Assembly (NCBI GenBank): GCA_036010905.1 | Contig: DASCMH010000008.1 | Span: 170,979-234,978 of the forward strand | Origin: SMWD01 sp002729875 | Lineage (GTDB): Bacteria > Pseudomonadota > Gammaproteobacteria > Steroidobacterales > GCA-2729495 | Reading direction: 5' to 3' | Length of the DNA stretch: 64,000 nucleotides | Shown: positions 53,754 through 63,555 of the stretch, piece after piece | Position numbering within the stretch: the first letter of the stretch is position 1 | Layout of the letters: every line of letters begins with the position of its first letter | The notes under the pieces: generated by a model | What the model was told of the DNA's origin: nothing | The model's database searches: none | The model's input: the letters and a program-made list of their open reading frames with translations, nothing else | Translations under genes and position numbers: made by a program

Positions 53754-54110
53754 AAGAGCGTCTCCGGGAGGTTTTGCAGGAGATTCTACCAAGCTGTCGA
53801 GGGCCGGTAAGGGTTAAAATTCATGCTAAGTGGTGGTTTAAATATCCCACATTATTATTAATTGGTGAAATAAATAGATTTACTGGATTGTATTAAGCCA
53901 TTAATGGCATAAAGTGGGGTTTAAGGGCTTATTTTTGGCATTTTTAGGCCAATATTGTGCTGACAAGACCATAATCTCTATGATCTGGTCCTGTTATTGC
54001 TTATGGCCCGTATCGCCGCTGGCGCTAGTGGATTGCCGTGGCCCAACTCAAGGTTTGGCATGTCGGGCAGCCGCGTCTACTATGCTTCGCTGGTAATCAG
54101 GAGTCAGGTG
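53754..54110. other. dtd-TRAP binding protein spacer
   Basis: 357 bases without a supported gene between divergent dtd and the TRAP solute-binding protein gene. AT-rich at 53815-53990. Contains the perfect palindrome GCCATTAATGGC at 53897-53908. A frame that joins the next gene from 53997 is not coding by start choice (the signal peptide begins at 54111). Confidence 0.55.
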
Positions 54111-55196
54111 ATGAAACGGCGAGAGATATTGGCCGGAGCGGGTGCATTGGCGTTGACCGGGTGCGCTGGCGAGCAGCAGGAATGCGATGCGGATACTGCC
54201 GGGCGCAGTTACACGTGGAAGATGGTGACAACCTGGCCGCCAAATTTTCCCGGCCTCGGTACCGGCGTGCTGCGCCTGGCGAAGTTTATCGAGGAAGCAT
54301 CCGACGGGCGTCTGCGCATTAAGGTTTATGCAGCGGGCGAACTGGTACCGGCATTCGAAGCGTTTGACACGGTATCACGCGGCACGGCCGAGATCGGCCA
54401 TGGTGCGGCCTATTACTGGAAAGGAAAGTCGGAGGCAGCACAGTTCTTCACGGCTATGCCGTTCGGCATGAATGCGCTGGAGATGAATGGTTGGCTCTAC
54501 TACGGCGGGGGTCTTGTGTTGTATCGGGAATTGTATGCCGGGTTCAACCTGGTGCCGTTTCCGGCAGGTAACACCGGCGTACAAATGGGCGGTTGGTTTA
54601 ATAAGGAGATTAATTCCCTGGCCGATCTTGACGGGCTTAAGATGCGCATCCCCGGCTGGGGCGGCGAGGTTCTGAAACGAGCCGGCGGTACGCCGGTCAA
54701 TCTGCCGGGCGCAGAAATTTTTACCGCATTGCAAACCGGCAGCATTGATGCCAGCGAATGGGTGGGTCCTTATAATGATGTTGCCTTCGGTTTGCATAAG
54801 GCCGCACGGTATTATTATTACCCGGGCTGGCACGAGCCAGGCCCGGTGTTGGAATGTATTGTGAACCGGCAGGCCTGGGAGGCGTTGCCGAAAGATCTGC
54901 AAACTATTGTTGAACTGGCATGCAGCGCGATCAACGATCAGATGACGGCTGAGTTTACGGCTCGCAATGCGCAGTCTCTGCAGCAACTCAAGGACGAAGG
55001 TGAAGTCGAATTGCGACCGTTTCCTGATGACGTCATGAATCAATTACGGAATCTGACTGATGAAGTGATCGCCGACCTCGTAGCGCGAGACCCGGTTGCC
55101 GCGAGGATATATGAATCATTTTCCAGCTTCAGAAAAACAGTTGCAGCCTGGACGGAAATTTCCGAGCAGGCCATGCTCGACAGTCGTTCACTTTGA
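54111..55196 (+). CDS. TRAP transporter solute-binding protein, TakP/DctP-like
   Basis: Periplasmic binding protein for tripartite (TRAP) uptake of organic acids. 361 residues from the ATG at 54111 (AGGAGTCAGGTG just upstream). The N-terminus KRREILAGAGALALTGC is a short signal with two arginines and a lipobox cysteine, possibly Tat-exported and lipidated. YTWKMVTTWPPNFPGLGTG and AGELVPAFEAFDTVSRGTAEIGH are typical of the 2-oxo-acid TakP group. No TRAP membrane subunits lie next to it; instead a peptide ABC operon follows with overlapping stop/start. It may work with membrane genes elsewhere. Confidence 0.88.
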   Translation: MKRREILAGAGALALTGCAGEQQECDADTAGRSYTWKMVTTWPPNFPGLGTGVLRLAKFIEEASDGRLRIKVYAAGELVPAFEAFDTVSRGTAEIGHGAAYYWKGKSEAAQFFTAMPFGMNALEMNGWLYYGGGLVLYRELYAGFNLVPFPAGNTGVQMGGWFNKEINSLADLDGLKMRIPGWGGEVLKRAGGTPVNLPGAEIFTALQTGSIDASEWVGPYNDVAFGLHKAARYYYYPGWHEPGPVLECIVNRQAWEALPKDLQTIVELACSAINDQMTAEFTARNAQSLQQLKDEGEVELRPFPDDVMNQLRNLTDEVIADLVARDPVAARIYESFSSFRKTVAAWTEISEQAMLDSRSL

Positions 55197-55222
55197 TTAA
55201 TTTGTTATTGCTGCGTAATCAG

Positions 55223-57064
55223 ATGCCGATGAAATTCTTACTCAGCGCTGCGATTTTGCTAACGACTGCGTTGCTACTCAGCGGTTGCGGCGATTCGCAG
55301 GATCAGGGGAATCCTGGCAGCGAAGTTGCAAATCTTAAGGTATATCGGCATGCGATGGACCAGGCGCCGACCAGCCTCGATCCGGTTCAGGCTGCCAACG
55401 TGTATGCAAACTTCATTGTGCTTAATGCCTTTGACACCCTGTTTTCCTACAAGTATCTCGCCAGGCCTTATGAACTAAAGACCAATCTGGCTGCCGCATG
55501 GCCCGAGATTTCAGCCGATGGCCTGACTTATACAATCCGTATCAAGCAGGGCGTGCACTATGTCGACGACCCGGCTTTTAGCGGCGGCCGGGGACGTGAA
55601 CTGGTTGCCGAGGATTTTATTTATTCGCTCAAGCGGCATTTTGACCCTGCCAGCAGACCGCAGGGTGCGTGGTTATGGAGCGGTCGTATCGTGGGGCTGG
55701 ATGAATGGAAGCAGGCCGGCTCGGATTACTCGGCTGAGATTGCCGGCTTGCGGACACTTGACGATTACACAATTCAGATCAAATTAATAAAACCTTATCC
55801 GCAACTGCTGTTCACGCTGGCGATGGGCTATTCGGCAGTAGTGCCGCGGGAAGCCGTCGAGCATTACGGGCGTGAATTTGCCATACACCCGGTCGGCACC
55901 GGCCCTTTCAGGCTGACTTCATATGACACCTCGAAAGTCATACTCGAGCGTAATCCAAACTTCAGACAAGAGCCGGTCGATATCGAGTTTGAAGGCTATG
56001 ATCCGCAGCGGCATGGTTTTAGTGGTGTGGCCGCAATCGACGGATTGTCACCGCCCCTGGTAGATCGTCTCGAAATCAATTTTATCGCCGAAGCATCGGC
56101 ACGCTGGAGTTCGTTCACCAAGGGCGATGAAGTGCAGTACGCCAGCATTCCTAACGAACAGGTCGACCAGGTACTGGCCAGCAAGCGCCCGGTAACCCTC
56201 AAACCGGAATATGCCGAAAAATATCACTTCGCGGCCGGAATCGAGGCAGGCTTTGTTTTCCAGACTTTCAATATGGATTTTCCCGAGTTCGGCTATAACG
56301 AGGATCCGCAACGTGAACGCCGCAACAAAGCCCTGCGTTGTGCAATTAACAAAGCCTATGCATGGGAGCAACGTAATGAAAGTTTCTACATCGGTCTGGG
56401 CAAAGTCTTCCCGGGCATTATTGTGCCGGTTGCACCCGAGTTTGATACGAACCTGTCAACAGAGAGTATTACCCGGGATTTGGCCGGCGCCAAAAAGTTA
56501 CTGGCAGACCATGGCTGGACGCCGGAGAATCTGCCGCCGTTGGTGTACGGCACAAACTCGAGCGTCACTGCACGGCTGATGTTTGAGCAGTTCCGTGCCT
56601 GGATGAAGGAACTCGGTTATCCGACCGAGAAAATTATCCTGAAACGATTTGCCACCTTTGGTGATATCAGCAAGGCCTGGAAGGAGAGTCGTCTGCCGTT
56701 TGTCAGCAAGGGTTGGGGGCTTGATTTCCCGGATGCGGAGAACACGCTGCAACTGTTTTATGGCCCCAATGGGTCGCCCGGTTCGAATGATGCGAATTAC
56801 AGGAACCCGGAGTACGATCGGTTGTATGAATTGGCCAGTACCATGCTGTCGTCACCGCAACGAACCGAGATTTATCATCGCATGAACCGCCTGTTAATTG
56901 ATGATTGCGTTTCCATTACCGGCCTGGCTCGGACCAGAATTTATCTCTGGCATAAAGATGTAATTGCAATACCGGATCGGGAGATTGTCGGCGGTTTTTT
57001 TCTCAGATACGTAGATATCGCAGATACAGAGCAACCAGCAATAACCGGATCGGTATTCAGATAG
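55223..57064 (+). CDS. Peptide ABC transporter substrate-binding lipoprotein (SBP family 5)
   Basis: Oligopeptide-binding protein of the second peptide system. 613 residues from the ATG at 55223 (ATG at 55229 and TTG at 55193 are alternatives); signal peptide ending in lipobox LLSGC. SBP_bac_5 landmarks: SLDPVQAANVYANFIVLNAFDTLF near the mature N-terminus and DFIYSLKRHFDPASRP. It is longer than E. coli OppA and unlike the first SBP in sequence, so the two transporters are different subfamilies. First gene of the SBP-B-C-D-F-peptidase operon. Confidence 0.9.
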   Translation: MPMKFLLSAAILLTTALLLSGCGDSQDQGNPGSEVANLKVYRHAMDQAPTSLDPVQAANVYANFIVLNAFDTLFSYKYLARPYELKTNLAAAWPEISADGLTYTIRIKQGVHYVDDPAFSGGRGRELVAEDFIYSLKRHFDPASRPQGAWLWSGRIVGLDEWKQAGSDYSAEIAGLRTLDDYTIQIKLIKPYPQLLFTLAMGYSAVVPREAVEHYGREFAIHPVGTGPFRLTSYDTSKVILERNPNFRQEPVDIEFEGYDPQRHGFSGVAAIDGLSPPLVDRLEINFIAEASARWSSFTKGDEVQYASIPNEQVDQVLASKRPVTLKPEYAEKYHFAAGIEAGFVFQTFNMDFPEFGYNEDPQRERRNKALRCAINKAYAWEQRNESFYIGLGKVFPGIIVPVAPEFDTNLSTESITRDLAGAKKLLADHGWTPENLPPLVYGTNSSVTARLMFEQFRAWMKELGYPTEKIILKRFATFGDISKAWKESRLPFVSKGWGLDFPDAENTLQLFYGPNGSPGSNDANYRNPEYDRLYELASTMLSSPQRTEIYHRMNRLLIDDCVSITGLARTRIYLWHKDVIAIPDREIVGGFFLRYVDIADTEQPAITGSVFR

Positions 57065-57070
57065 CATCTG

Positions 57071-58024
57071 ATGGAAATACTACAGTACTCAATCCGTAAG
57101 TTATTCTCCGGGATTCCGCTCATCCTTGGGGTAACTTTAATCAGCTTCGTGCTAATGGTTTATTTCGGACCGGATAAGACCTATGAATTGCTTGGCAAGA
57201 ATCCAACCCCCGAGGAAATTGCCGAGGTACGCTCACAGCTTGGTTACGATCAGCCGTTCGTGGTGCGTTACGTGGATTACCTGCGCGAGCTTGCGACCCT
57301 GGATTTTGGCAATTCGGATTCAACCGGAGAACGGGTTGATGCACTGCTGGCTCGTACGATACCGGTTTCGCTGGCGCTGACGGCGCCGGGCTTTGTGCTT
57401 GGCAATGCACTGGGTATCCTGCTGGCCCTGTTTGCCGCCTATTACCGTAGTACCTGGGTAGACAAAACGATTATGGCGTCAGCCGTTATCGGCATGAGCA
57501 TCAGCTTTCTGATTGTCATCATCGCGTTTCAGATTATTTTTGCATCAAGCTATGGCCTGGGATGGTTTCCGGTACGCGGCTGGAGCATCGGTTCAATTGG
57601 CGATTATTTTTCCTATGTTGCAGTGCCGACCATGGCGACCGTATTTGTTGCGCTTGGCTATAACACCCGTTTTTACCGGTCGGTACTGGTCGAGGAGATG
57701 ACTCGCGATCATGTGCGCACGGCCAAAGCCTTTGGTGTGCCGCCCAGTAAACTGTTCTACAAGAATATTCTCAAAAACAGCCTGATTCCGATTATTACCC
57801 GTATCGTCTTTTCAATCCCGCTGGTCATCATCAGCGGCAGCTTGTTAATCGAGAGCTACTTCGGTATTCCCGGTGTCGGCAAGATCACCTATGACGCGAT
57901 TATCAGCGGCGACCAGCCGGTGTTGAAAGCGGTGGTGGGTCTGACGGCAATTTTGTTTGTGCTGGCACAACTCCTGACCGACATCATGTATCGGGCGGTA
58001 GACCCGCGGATAACACTGAAATGA
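57071..58024 (+). CDS. Peptide ABC transporter permease (OppB/DppB-like)
   Basis: 317 residues. N-terminus MEILQYSIRKLFSGIPLILG, a periplasmic loop around 30-95, and five further helices. EAA loop TAKAFGVPPSKLFYKNILKN. Starts six bases after the binding-protein stop; its stop overlaps the ATG of the next permease. Confidence 0.94.
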   Translation: MEILQYSIRKLFSGIPLILGVTLISFVLMVYFGPDKTYELLGKNPTPEEIAEVRSQLGYDQPFVVRYVDYLRELATLDFGNSDSTGERVDALLARTIPVSLALTAPGFVLGNALGILLALFAAYYRSTWVDKTIMASAVIGMSISFLIVIIAFQIIFASSYGLGWFPVRGWSIGSIGDYFSYVAVPTMATVFVALGYNTRFYRSVLVEEMTRDHVRTAKAFGVPPSKLFYKNILKNSLIPIITRIVFSIPLVIISGSLLIESYFGIPGVGKITYDAIISGDQPVLKAVVGLTAILFVLAQLLTDIMYRAVDPRITLK

Positions 58025-58896
58025 ATACCGTTGCAATCACAACGGTACGGCGTGAGTCTTTGTGGAGCAAGGCATTTTATAAGTTCAGTCGTGATCGAAC
58101 CGGGATGATCTCGCTTGTATTCGTGTTGTTTTATATGTTGATTGCGTTCGGTGTAACACTTGGCTGGCTGGCTACCGACTGGAGCGATGTGCAGGGCGGC
58201 AAGTGGGAGGGTATGTCGACGACTTATTGGTTTGGTACCAACATGATCGGCCAGGATATTTTTTCACGGGCCATTTACAGTACCAAAACGGCATTTGAAG
58301 TGGGCCTTGTTGTGGCCCTGATAGCGACTGCAGTCGGTGCTGTAATCGGTGCGATCTCCGGATTTTTCAGCGGCACCTGGATTGATGAAGTCCTGTTGTG
58401 GCTTATGGGCGTCCTCGACTCGATACCGTTTTACCTGTTTGTCGCCGCCATTGTTTTTGCCATGCAGGAGAGTCCGTATGCCATGCATGTGGCGATGATC
58501 TCAACCTTCTGGACCGGCTCAAGTCGCCTGGTGCGTGGCGAGGTGATTAAACTGCGGGGCCTGGAATACGTCGAGGCCGCACATGCCATCGGAGTGTCCG
58601 AACTCGGCATAATTTTTCGCCACATCTTGCCCAACACAACCCATATTCTTTTGGTGCAGGCGACCATTACCTTTGTTGCGGCGATCAAATCGGAGGTGAT
58701 TCTCAGTTTTCTCGGGCTTGGCGTTAAGGATGGCATGAGCTGGGGGCTTATGATTGCCGAGAGTTCGCAGGAAGTCATGGCCGGGTTTTTTAATAATTTT
58801 CTCGCCGCCTCGGTTTTGATGTTCGGCCTGGTCATGGCGTTCAACATGTTTTCTGATGCGTTGCAGGACGCGCTGGATCCGCGCAAGGTGAGTTAG
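58021..58896 (+). CDS. Peptide ABC transporter permease (OppC/DppC-like)
   Basis: 291 residues, ATG overlapping the previous stop (ATGA). Conserved YWFGTNMIGQDIFSRAIY and EAA loop EAAHAIGVSELGIIFRHILPN. Ends with FNMFSDALQDALDPRKVS, the common OppC C-terminus. Directly followed, with no gap, by the ATPase gene. Confidence 0.94.
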   Translation: MNTVAITTVRRESLWSKAFYKFSRDRTGMISLVFVLFYMLIAFGVTLGWLATDWSDVQGGKWEGMSTTYWFGTNMIGQDIFSRAIYSTKTAFEVGLVVALIATAVGAVIGAISGFFSGTWIDEVLLWLMGVLDSIPFYLFVAAIVFAMQESPYAMHVAMISTFWTGSSRLVRGEVIKLRGLEYVEAAHAIGVSELGIIFRHILPNTTHILLVQATITFVAAIKSEVILSFLGLGVKDGMSWGLMIAESSQEVMAGFFNNFLAASVLMFGLVMAFNMFSDALQDALDPRKVS

Positions 58897-59910
58897 ATGG
58901 CGGAAGATAAAAAACCCCCGCTGCTCAGTGTGCAGAATCTGATTATCGAGTTCGCTACCGAGAATGGCGTGGTACGCGCCACGGATAACATCAGTTTCGA
59001 TATTTTTGCGAATGAGACGGTCGGTATAGTCGGTGAGTCCGGTTGCGGGAAAACCGTTACCGGCCTGTCGATACTCGGCCTGATTCCGTCGCCACCCGGG
59101 CGTATTGTTGGGGGCAGTATTACGTTCATGGGTCGTGAGCTGGTTGGACTGCCGGAAGAGGAGATGCGCAAGATCCGGGGTTGCCATATCTCGATGATAT
59201 TTCAGGAGCCGATGACGGCATTAAACCCGGTATTTAGCATCGGCAACCAGATGACCGATGTACTGATCCGCCATCATGGATTGACGCGGCGCCAGGCACG
59301 CGATTCCGCCATCGAGATGCTGGCCAAGGTCGGGATTCCGGCACCGGCCAAGCGTATCGATGAGTATCCGCACCAGTTGTCCGGTGGCATGCGTCAGCGG
59401 GTCATGATTGCCATGGCTTTGTCCTGTGATCCGAAGTTGCTGATTGCCGATGAACCGACCACGGCACTCGATGTTACTACCCAGGCCCAGGTGCTTGAGC
59501 AGATCAGTAAACTACAGGCCGAGTTTCATATGGCTGTCGTACTGATTACTCACGATCTTGGCGTGGTGGCTGAAACCTGCCGCCGTGCGATCGTCATGTA
59601 TTGCGGGCGAATCGTCGAAAATGCCTCGATTGAACACCTGTTCGCCAGCCCCCGCCACCCGTACGCAAAAGGACTGCTTGATTCGATTCCGCAGATTCGC
59701 AGTCAGCGGCTTGAGGAATTGCCGATTATTCCCGGCCGCGTGCCGGACCTGTTACAGCTGCCACCCGGTTGCCGATTTGCCGACCGCTGTCCGCGTGCTG
59801 ATGGGTTGTGCAGCGAGCAGATTCCGAAGCTTGCACCGAGCGGCACCCATGCGGACCGGGTTGCCTGTCACCATCCGTATCCCGCTGTGCAGGCAGGGTC
59901 TGCATCATGA
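58897..59910 (+). CDS. Peptide ABC transporter ATP-binding protein (OppD/DppD-like)
   Basis: 337 residues. Walker A GESGCGKT near 44, signature LSGGMRQR, Walker B LLIADEPTTALD, and the C-terminal cysteine-rich extension (CRFADRCPRADGLC...C) that in this family can hold an iron-sulfur cluster. ATG directly follows the permease stop. Confidence 0.95.
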   Translation: MAEDKKPPLLSVQNLIIEFATENGVVRATDNISFDIFANETVGIVGESGCGKTVTGLSILGLIPSPPGRIVGGSITFMGRELVGLPEEEMRKIRGCHISMIFQEPMTALNPVFSIGNQMTDVLIRHHGLTRRQARDSAIEMLAKVGIPAPAKRIDEYPHQLSGGMRQRVMIAMALSCDPKLLIADEPTTALDVTTQAQVLEQISKLQAEFHMAVVLITHDLGVVAETCRRAIVMYCGRIVENASIEHLFASPRHPYAKGLLDSIPQIRSQRLEELPIIPGRVPDLLQLPPGCRFADRCPRADGLCSEQIPKLAPSGTHADRVACHHPYPAVQAGSAS

Positions 59911-60896
59911 GTGGTCAGGACAACACGGCATTACTCGAAGTTCGGGAGCTGAAGAAATTCTTTCCGGTGCGCGGTGGTTTATTACAGCGTGTTGTGACCC
60001 AGGTGCGCGCGGTTGACGGGGTCAGTTTTAAAATTGACAAGGGGCTTACACTGGGGCTGGTAGGCGAGTCCGGTTGTGGCAAGTCAACACTGGGCCGCGC
60101 CATATTGCGCCTGCATGAGCCGACCAGTGGGCAGATCCTGATCGATGGACAGGATATAGTCGGGCTGCCGCGCAGCCGGATGGGCGAACAGCGCCGCCGC
60201 ATGCAGATCATTTTTCAGGATCCGTTTGCGTCACTGAGTCCCCGCCGGACCGTCGCGCAAATTATTCGTGAACCGCTCGATGTGCACGGGATTGGCACAG
60301 CGCAAGAACGTGAACGCCGCGTTATTGAATTGCTCGCAGATGTCGGCATGGGTGCTGAAATTCGTGATCGCTATCCGCATGAATTTTCCGGTGGCCAGCG
60401 GCAGCGTATTGGAATTGCCAGGGCACTGGCACTTGAGCCGGACTTTATTGTTGCTGATGAGCCGGTATCCGCACTCGACGTGTCGGTACAGTCACAGGTG
60501 TTGAACCTGATTGCCGAACTCAAGAAAAAACGCGGCATTGCATTTTTGTTTATCTCGCACGATCTTGCGGTTATCCAGCACGTAAGTGATGAGATCGGTG
60601 TCATGTACCTTGGCCAGATTGTCGAACATGCGACAGTCGGCGATTTGTACTCCGCGCCAAAACATCCTTATACGCAGGCGCTGATGTCGGCAATCCCCGT
60701 GCCTGATCCCACCGCCAGGCGTACCCGGATTGTGCTAGAAGGTGATGTGCCCTCGCCGATGAACCCGCCTGCCGGGTGCCTGTTCCATACTCGCTGTCCA
60801 CAGGCACAGGACAGATGCAGAACTACCGTGCCAGCTATGCTTAATGTTGGTAGTGAAACCAACCCACATCGTGTTGCCTGTCATTTGCAAGACTAA
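59907..60896 (+). CDS. Peptide ABC transporter ATP-binding protein (OppF/DppF-like)
   Basis: 329 residues from the ATG at 59907, overlapping the stop of the D gene (ATGA); a longer frame from 59808 lies inside that gene. Walker A GESGCGKST, signature FSGGQRQR, Walker B FIVADEPVSALD. C-terminal CLFHTRCPQAQDRC cluster motif. Completes the transporter; in the first system D and F are fused. Confidence 0.95.
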   Translation: MSGQDNTALLEVRELKKFFPVRGGLLQRVVTQVRAVDGVSFKIDKGLTLGLVGESGCGKSTLGRAILRLHEPTSGQILIDGQDIVGLPRSRMGEQRRRMQIIFQDPFASLSPRRTVAQIIREPLDVHGIGTAQERERRVIELLADVGMGAEIRDRYPHEFSGGQRQRIGIARALALEPDFIVADEPVSALDVSVQSQVLNLIAELKKKRGIAFLFISHDLAVIQHVSDEIGVMYLGQIVEHATVGDLYSAPKHPYTQALMSAIPVPDPTARRTRIVLEGDVPSPMNPPAGCLFHTRCPQAQDRCRTTVPAMLNVGSETNPHRVACHLQD

Positions 60897-60923
60897 GCGC
60901 ACATAAAAAAATCGGGGGATTCA

Positions 60924-62243
60924 ATGTTTGTACGTTATCCTGTGCTGTTGAGCACAATCCTGTTGTTGCAGTCACCTGTTTTTGGAACTGAGCTGAATGA
61001 TGCTGTCAGGGATGATTACGAGACCCACCTTGCCAAGCTGTTTGATTATTTCCATCGCAACCCCGAGCTGTCACTGGTGGAATTTGAAACGGCAAAGCGT
61101 ATGGCCAGCGAGTTGCGGGAAGCCGGTTTTGAGGTAACAGAAAATGTCGGCGGCACTGGCGTGGTGGCCATCATGAAAAACGGTGCAGGACCCCTGGTGA
61201 TGATGCGCGCAGACATGGATGGTTTGCCGGTCGAGGAGAAATCCGGCTTACCAAACGCTTCCAGGAAGCAGCAGCAAAGCCCGATCAGCGGAGCAACCGT
61301 ATACACCATGCATGCCTGCGGTCATGATGTGCATATCACCAGCCTGGTCGGCACTGCCCGACAGATGGCTGCGCGCAGAAATCAATGGAGCGGCACATTG
61401 ATGCTGGTTGTTCAGCCTGCCGAAGAACGGGTGCTTGGTGCCAAAGCGATGAGAGCAGATCGAATCTGGGAGCGTTTCGGTACGCCCGACTATGCGCTTG
61501 CGTTCCATGTGGCTTCAAGTGACCTGACCGGTACGATAAATATTACCGAAGGCAGCCCATACGCCGGCGCTGATACTGTCGATATCATCATTCATGGCGT
61601 CGGCGCGCACGGTGCATATCCGCACCGCGGCAAAGACCCAATCGTGCTGGGCAGTCAGATTGTACTGGCGCTGCAAACCCTTGTGGCCCGTGAACTGCCG
61701 CCACGGGAGCCGGGCGTGGTGACGGTTGGATCATTTCATGCCGGAACCAAGCACAACATCATCTCGGATACGGCACATTTGCAACTCACGGTTCGCAATA
61801 CCAACGAGGAGACACGTCAGTTGTTGCTGAACGGTATTAAAAGAATTGCTGTCAATATGGGGCGGGCTGCCGGTTTGCCCGAGGATAAATTGCCGGAGGT
61901 TATTATTTCTGAGGAAAGCGTACCGCCAACGATCAATGACCCTGTTTTGACGCGTCGTTTGAAAAATGCCTGGGTGGGCGCGATGGGAGCATCAACCGTG
62001 GTTGATAACCCGGTGAAAGGCATGGGTGCCGAAGACTTCCCATACTTTTCAGTAGACCCGGCAATCACGAGTGTTTATTGGCAGGTAGGCGGGACTCCAG
62101 CCGAGGACTTTAAGCGTGAAGCTGCCGGCGGAGAGCCGGTGGCGAGCCATCATTCCCCATTATTCAAAGTGGCGCCGGAATCGTCGGTACGCGTTGGTGT
62201 TGAATCTACAGTGGTTGCGTTAATGGAGCTGATGGGACGGTAG
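60924..62243 (+). CDS. Exported M20 family amidohydrolase/aminoacylase-like peptidase
   Basis: 439 residues with a signal peptide (MFVRYPVLLSTILLLQSPVFG). M20 metal-binding motifs: ADMDGLPVEEKSGLP, HACGHDVHITSLVG and VQPAEERVLGAKAM, with the Asp, His and Glu-Glu ligands present; C-terminal MGAEDFPYFS is the M20D type. The M20D group includes hippurate/N-acyl-amino acid and carboxypeptidase Ss1-type enzymes. Location in the envelope and after a peptide transporter suggests it trims acylated peptides before or during uptake (inference). Follows the F gene by 27 bases. Confidence 0.9.
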   Translation: MFVRYPVLLSTILLLQSPVFGTELNDAVRDDYETHLAKLFDYFHRNPELSLVEFETAKRMASELREAGFEVTENVGGTGVVAIMKNGAGPLVMMRADMDGLPVEEKSGLPNASRKQQQSPISGATVYTMHACGHDVHITSLVGTARQMAARRNQWSGTLMLVVQPAEERVLGAKAMRADRIWERFGTPDYALAFHVASSDLTGTINITEGSPYAGADTVDIIIHGVGAHGAYPHRGKDPIVLGSQIVLALQTLVARELPPREPGVVTVGSFHAGTKHNIISDTAHLQLTVRNTNEETRQLLLNGIKRIAVNMGRAAGLPEDKLPEVIISEESVPPTINDPVLTRRLKNAWVGAMGASTVVDNPVKGMGAEDFPYFSVDPAITSVYWQVGGTPAEDFKREAAGGEPVASHHSPLFKVAPESSVRVGVESTVVALMELMGR

Positions 62244-62267
62244 ATTGCGGAGCCGGCCCAATTTTTC

Positions 62268-63257
62268 CTAGTCATCAATCGGACTGATGACACCGCGGCC
62301 CCCTTTATTCAGGACATGAGTATAAATTTCGGTGGTCGAAATATCGGCATGCCCAAGCAGTTCCTGAATGGTTCGCAGGTCATAACCCTTTTCCAGTAAC
62401 CGCGTTGCAAAGCTGTGCCGGAAGGTATGGCAGGTGACCGGTTTAGAGATGCCGCTCTTGCGCAGCGCCAGTCGCAATGCTTTTCGCAGTGTGGTGGGAT
62501 GAATATGATGACGTCGGGACTGCCCGGTGCGCGGATCGATGCCGATGGTTGTCGATGGAAACAGAAACTGCCAGCCGGTTTCCCGTGCCGCACCGGGATA
62601 CTTTCTGTCCAGAGCATCTGGCAGGTAAACTTCACCAAACCCTCGGGACAGATCTTTAGCATGCAGGCATCTGGTTTTGTCAATTTGCCTTCGCAGGTCA
62701 GGTTGCAAAGACCGGGGAAGAATAGATCGGCGATCCTTATTCCCCTTGCCGCTTCTGACAATCAACTCATTCATCCCGAAATCAACGTCCTTAATGCGTA
62801 GCGAATAGCACTCGGCCTGGCGTAAACCGGTGCCATATAAAATCTGGATCATCAGTTTTGACTGGCCGTGCATGAGCTGAATGATCTGCATGGCCTCCTG
62901 ATGGCTTAACACTTGTGGTAATCGCCGTTTGCTTTTCGCACGCGTGTAAGCCAGCTTGCCGAGTTCACGACCAAGAAACCGGTGAAACAAGAATATGACT
63001 GCGTTCAGTGCAATTGCCTGTGTGCCTGGTGCCACATGCCTGTCTATGGCCAACCAGCTCAGGAAAGCATCCACCTCCCTGGCGCCGAGGTTATCGGGAT
63101 GCTGCATCCGGTTAAATCGAAGAAACACCTTGATCCAATGAACATATGTCTTCTCAGTTGAATACGATAACTTCTGGTTACGTATGTAAGCACGCAATCG
63201 ATCCAGAAAACGAGGTTTGGTCTGCCGTATGGGCGCGGGAATATCGTCAATACTCAT
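62268..63257 (-). CDS. intI: Integron integrase (IntI-type tyrosine recombinase)
   Basis: 329 residues from the ATG at 63257 (a longer frame to 63341 adds 28 unconserved residues). Tyrosine recombinase catalytic residues Arg146, His277, Arg280, His303 and nucleophile Tyr312 are all present (GTGLR, HTFRH, LGHADISTTEIYTHV). The IntI-specific additional domain, around residues 200-224, reads KDLSRGFGEVYLPDALDRKYP, closely like IntI1 (VALPDALERKYP). This separates it from phage or Xer recombinases. It recombines attI and attC sites and points away from the cassette array, the normal integron layout. Convergent with the M20 gene. Confidence 0.96.
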   Translation of the reverse strand: MSIDDIPAPIRQTKPRFLDRLRAYIRNQKLSYSTEKTYVHWIKVFLRFNRMQHPDNLGAREVDAFLSWLAIDRHVAPGTQAIALNAVIFLFHRFLGRELGKLAYTRAKSKRRLPQVLSHQEAMQIIQLMHGQSKLMIQILYGTGLRQAECYSLRIKDVDFGMNELIVRSGKGNKDRRSILPRSLQPDLRRQIDKTRCLHAKDLSRGFGEVYLPDALDRKYPGAARETGWQFLFPSTTIGIDPRTGQSRRHHIHPTTLRKALRLALRKSGISKPVTCHTFRHSFATRLLEKGYDLRTIQELLGHADISTTEIYTHVLNKGGRGVISPIDD

Positions 63258-63470
63258 GCAGATCACAATCGATGTGATGGAGACAAGGGATAAAACAAGA
63301 GACTCCCAGATATCATGAAAAATTGATGGTGTTGACGACACCTTAATTTGCTGTGGTTTTATAGGGATTTAGGCGGCATTAACCGAATCGGCAGCCATGT
63401 AATACAGAGAAATTATCGTTTCTCTATCCCCTGTTCTCCATGCCCGGAAAACAAGAGCATCGATAAACTA

Positions 63471-63499
63471 TTGACTCTATTATGATTTGAGCCTAAAAC
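63471..63499 (+). promoter_or_regulatory. Candidate cassette promoter (Pc-like)
   Basis: TTGACT (63471-63476), 17-base spacer, TAAAAC (63494-63499), reading toward the cassette array about 70 bases before the first cassette gene. The -35 is near consensus, the -10 weaker. In other integrons the Pc may lie in intI or attI; this fits the latter. Confidence 0.45.
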
Positions 63500-63555
63500 A
63501 TGTCTTATGAGCAGAAAACAAAAGCCGAAAACAACAGCTTCCCCTGAATCAGGCT

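Noticed and set aside
54375..55043. 222-codon minus-strand frame over the TRAP binding protein
   Set aside because: Shadow; the plus frame has signal peptide and family motifs.
58519..59187. 222-codon minus-strand frame over the second OppC/OppD genes
   Set aside because: Shadow across two real genes with intact motifs.
63258..63470. LexA (SOS) box upstream of intI
   Set aside because: No CTGT-N8-ACAG match seen by eye; partial CTGT and ACAG words do not have the right spacing.
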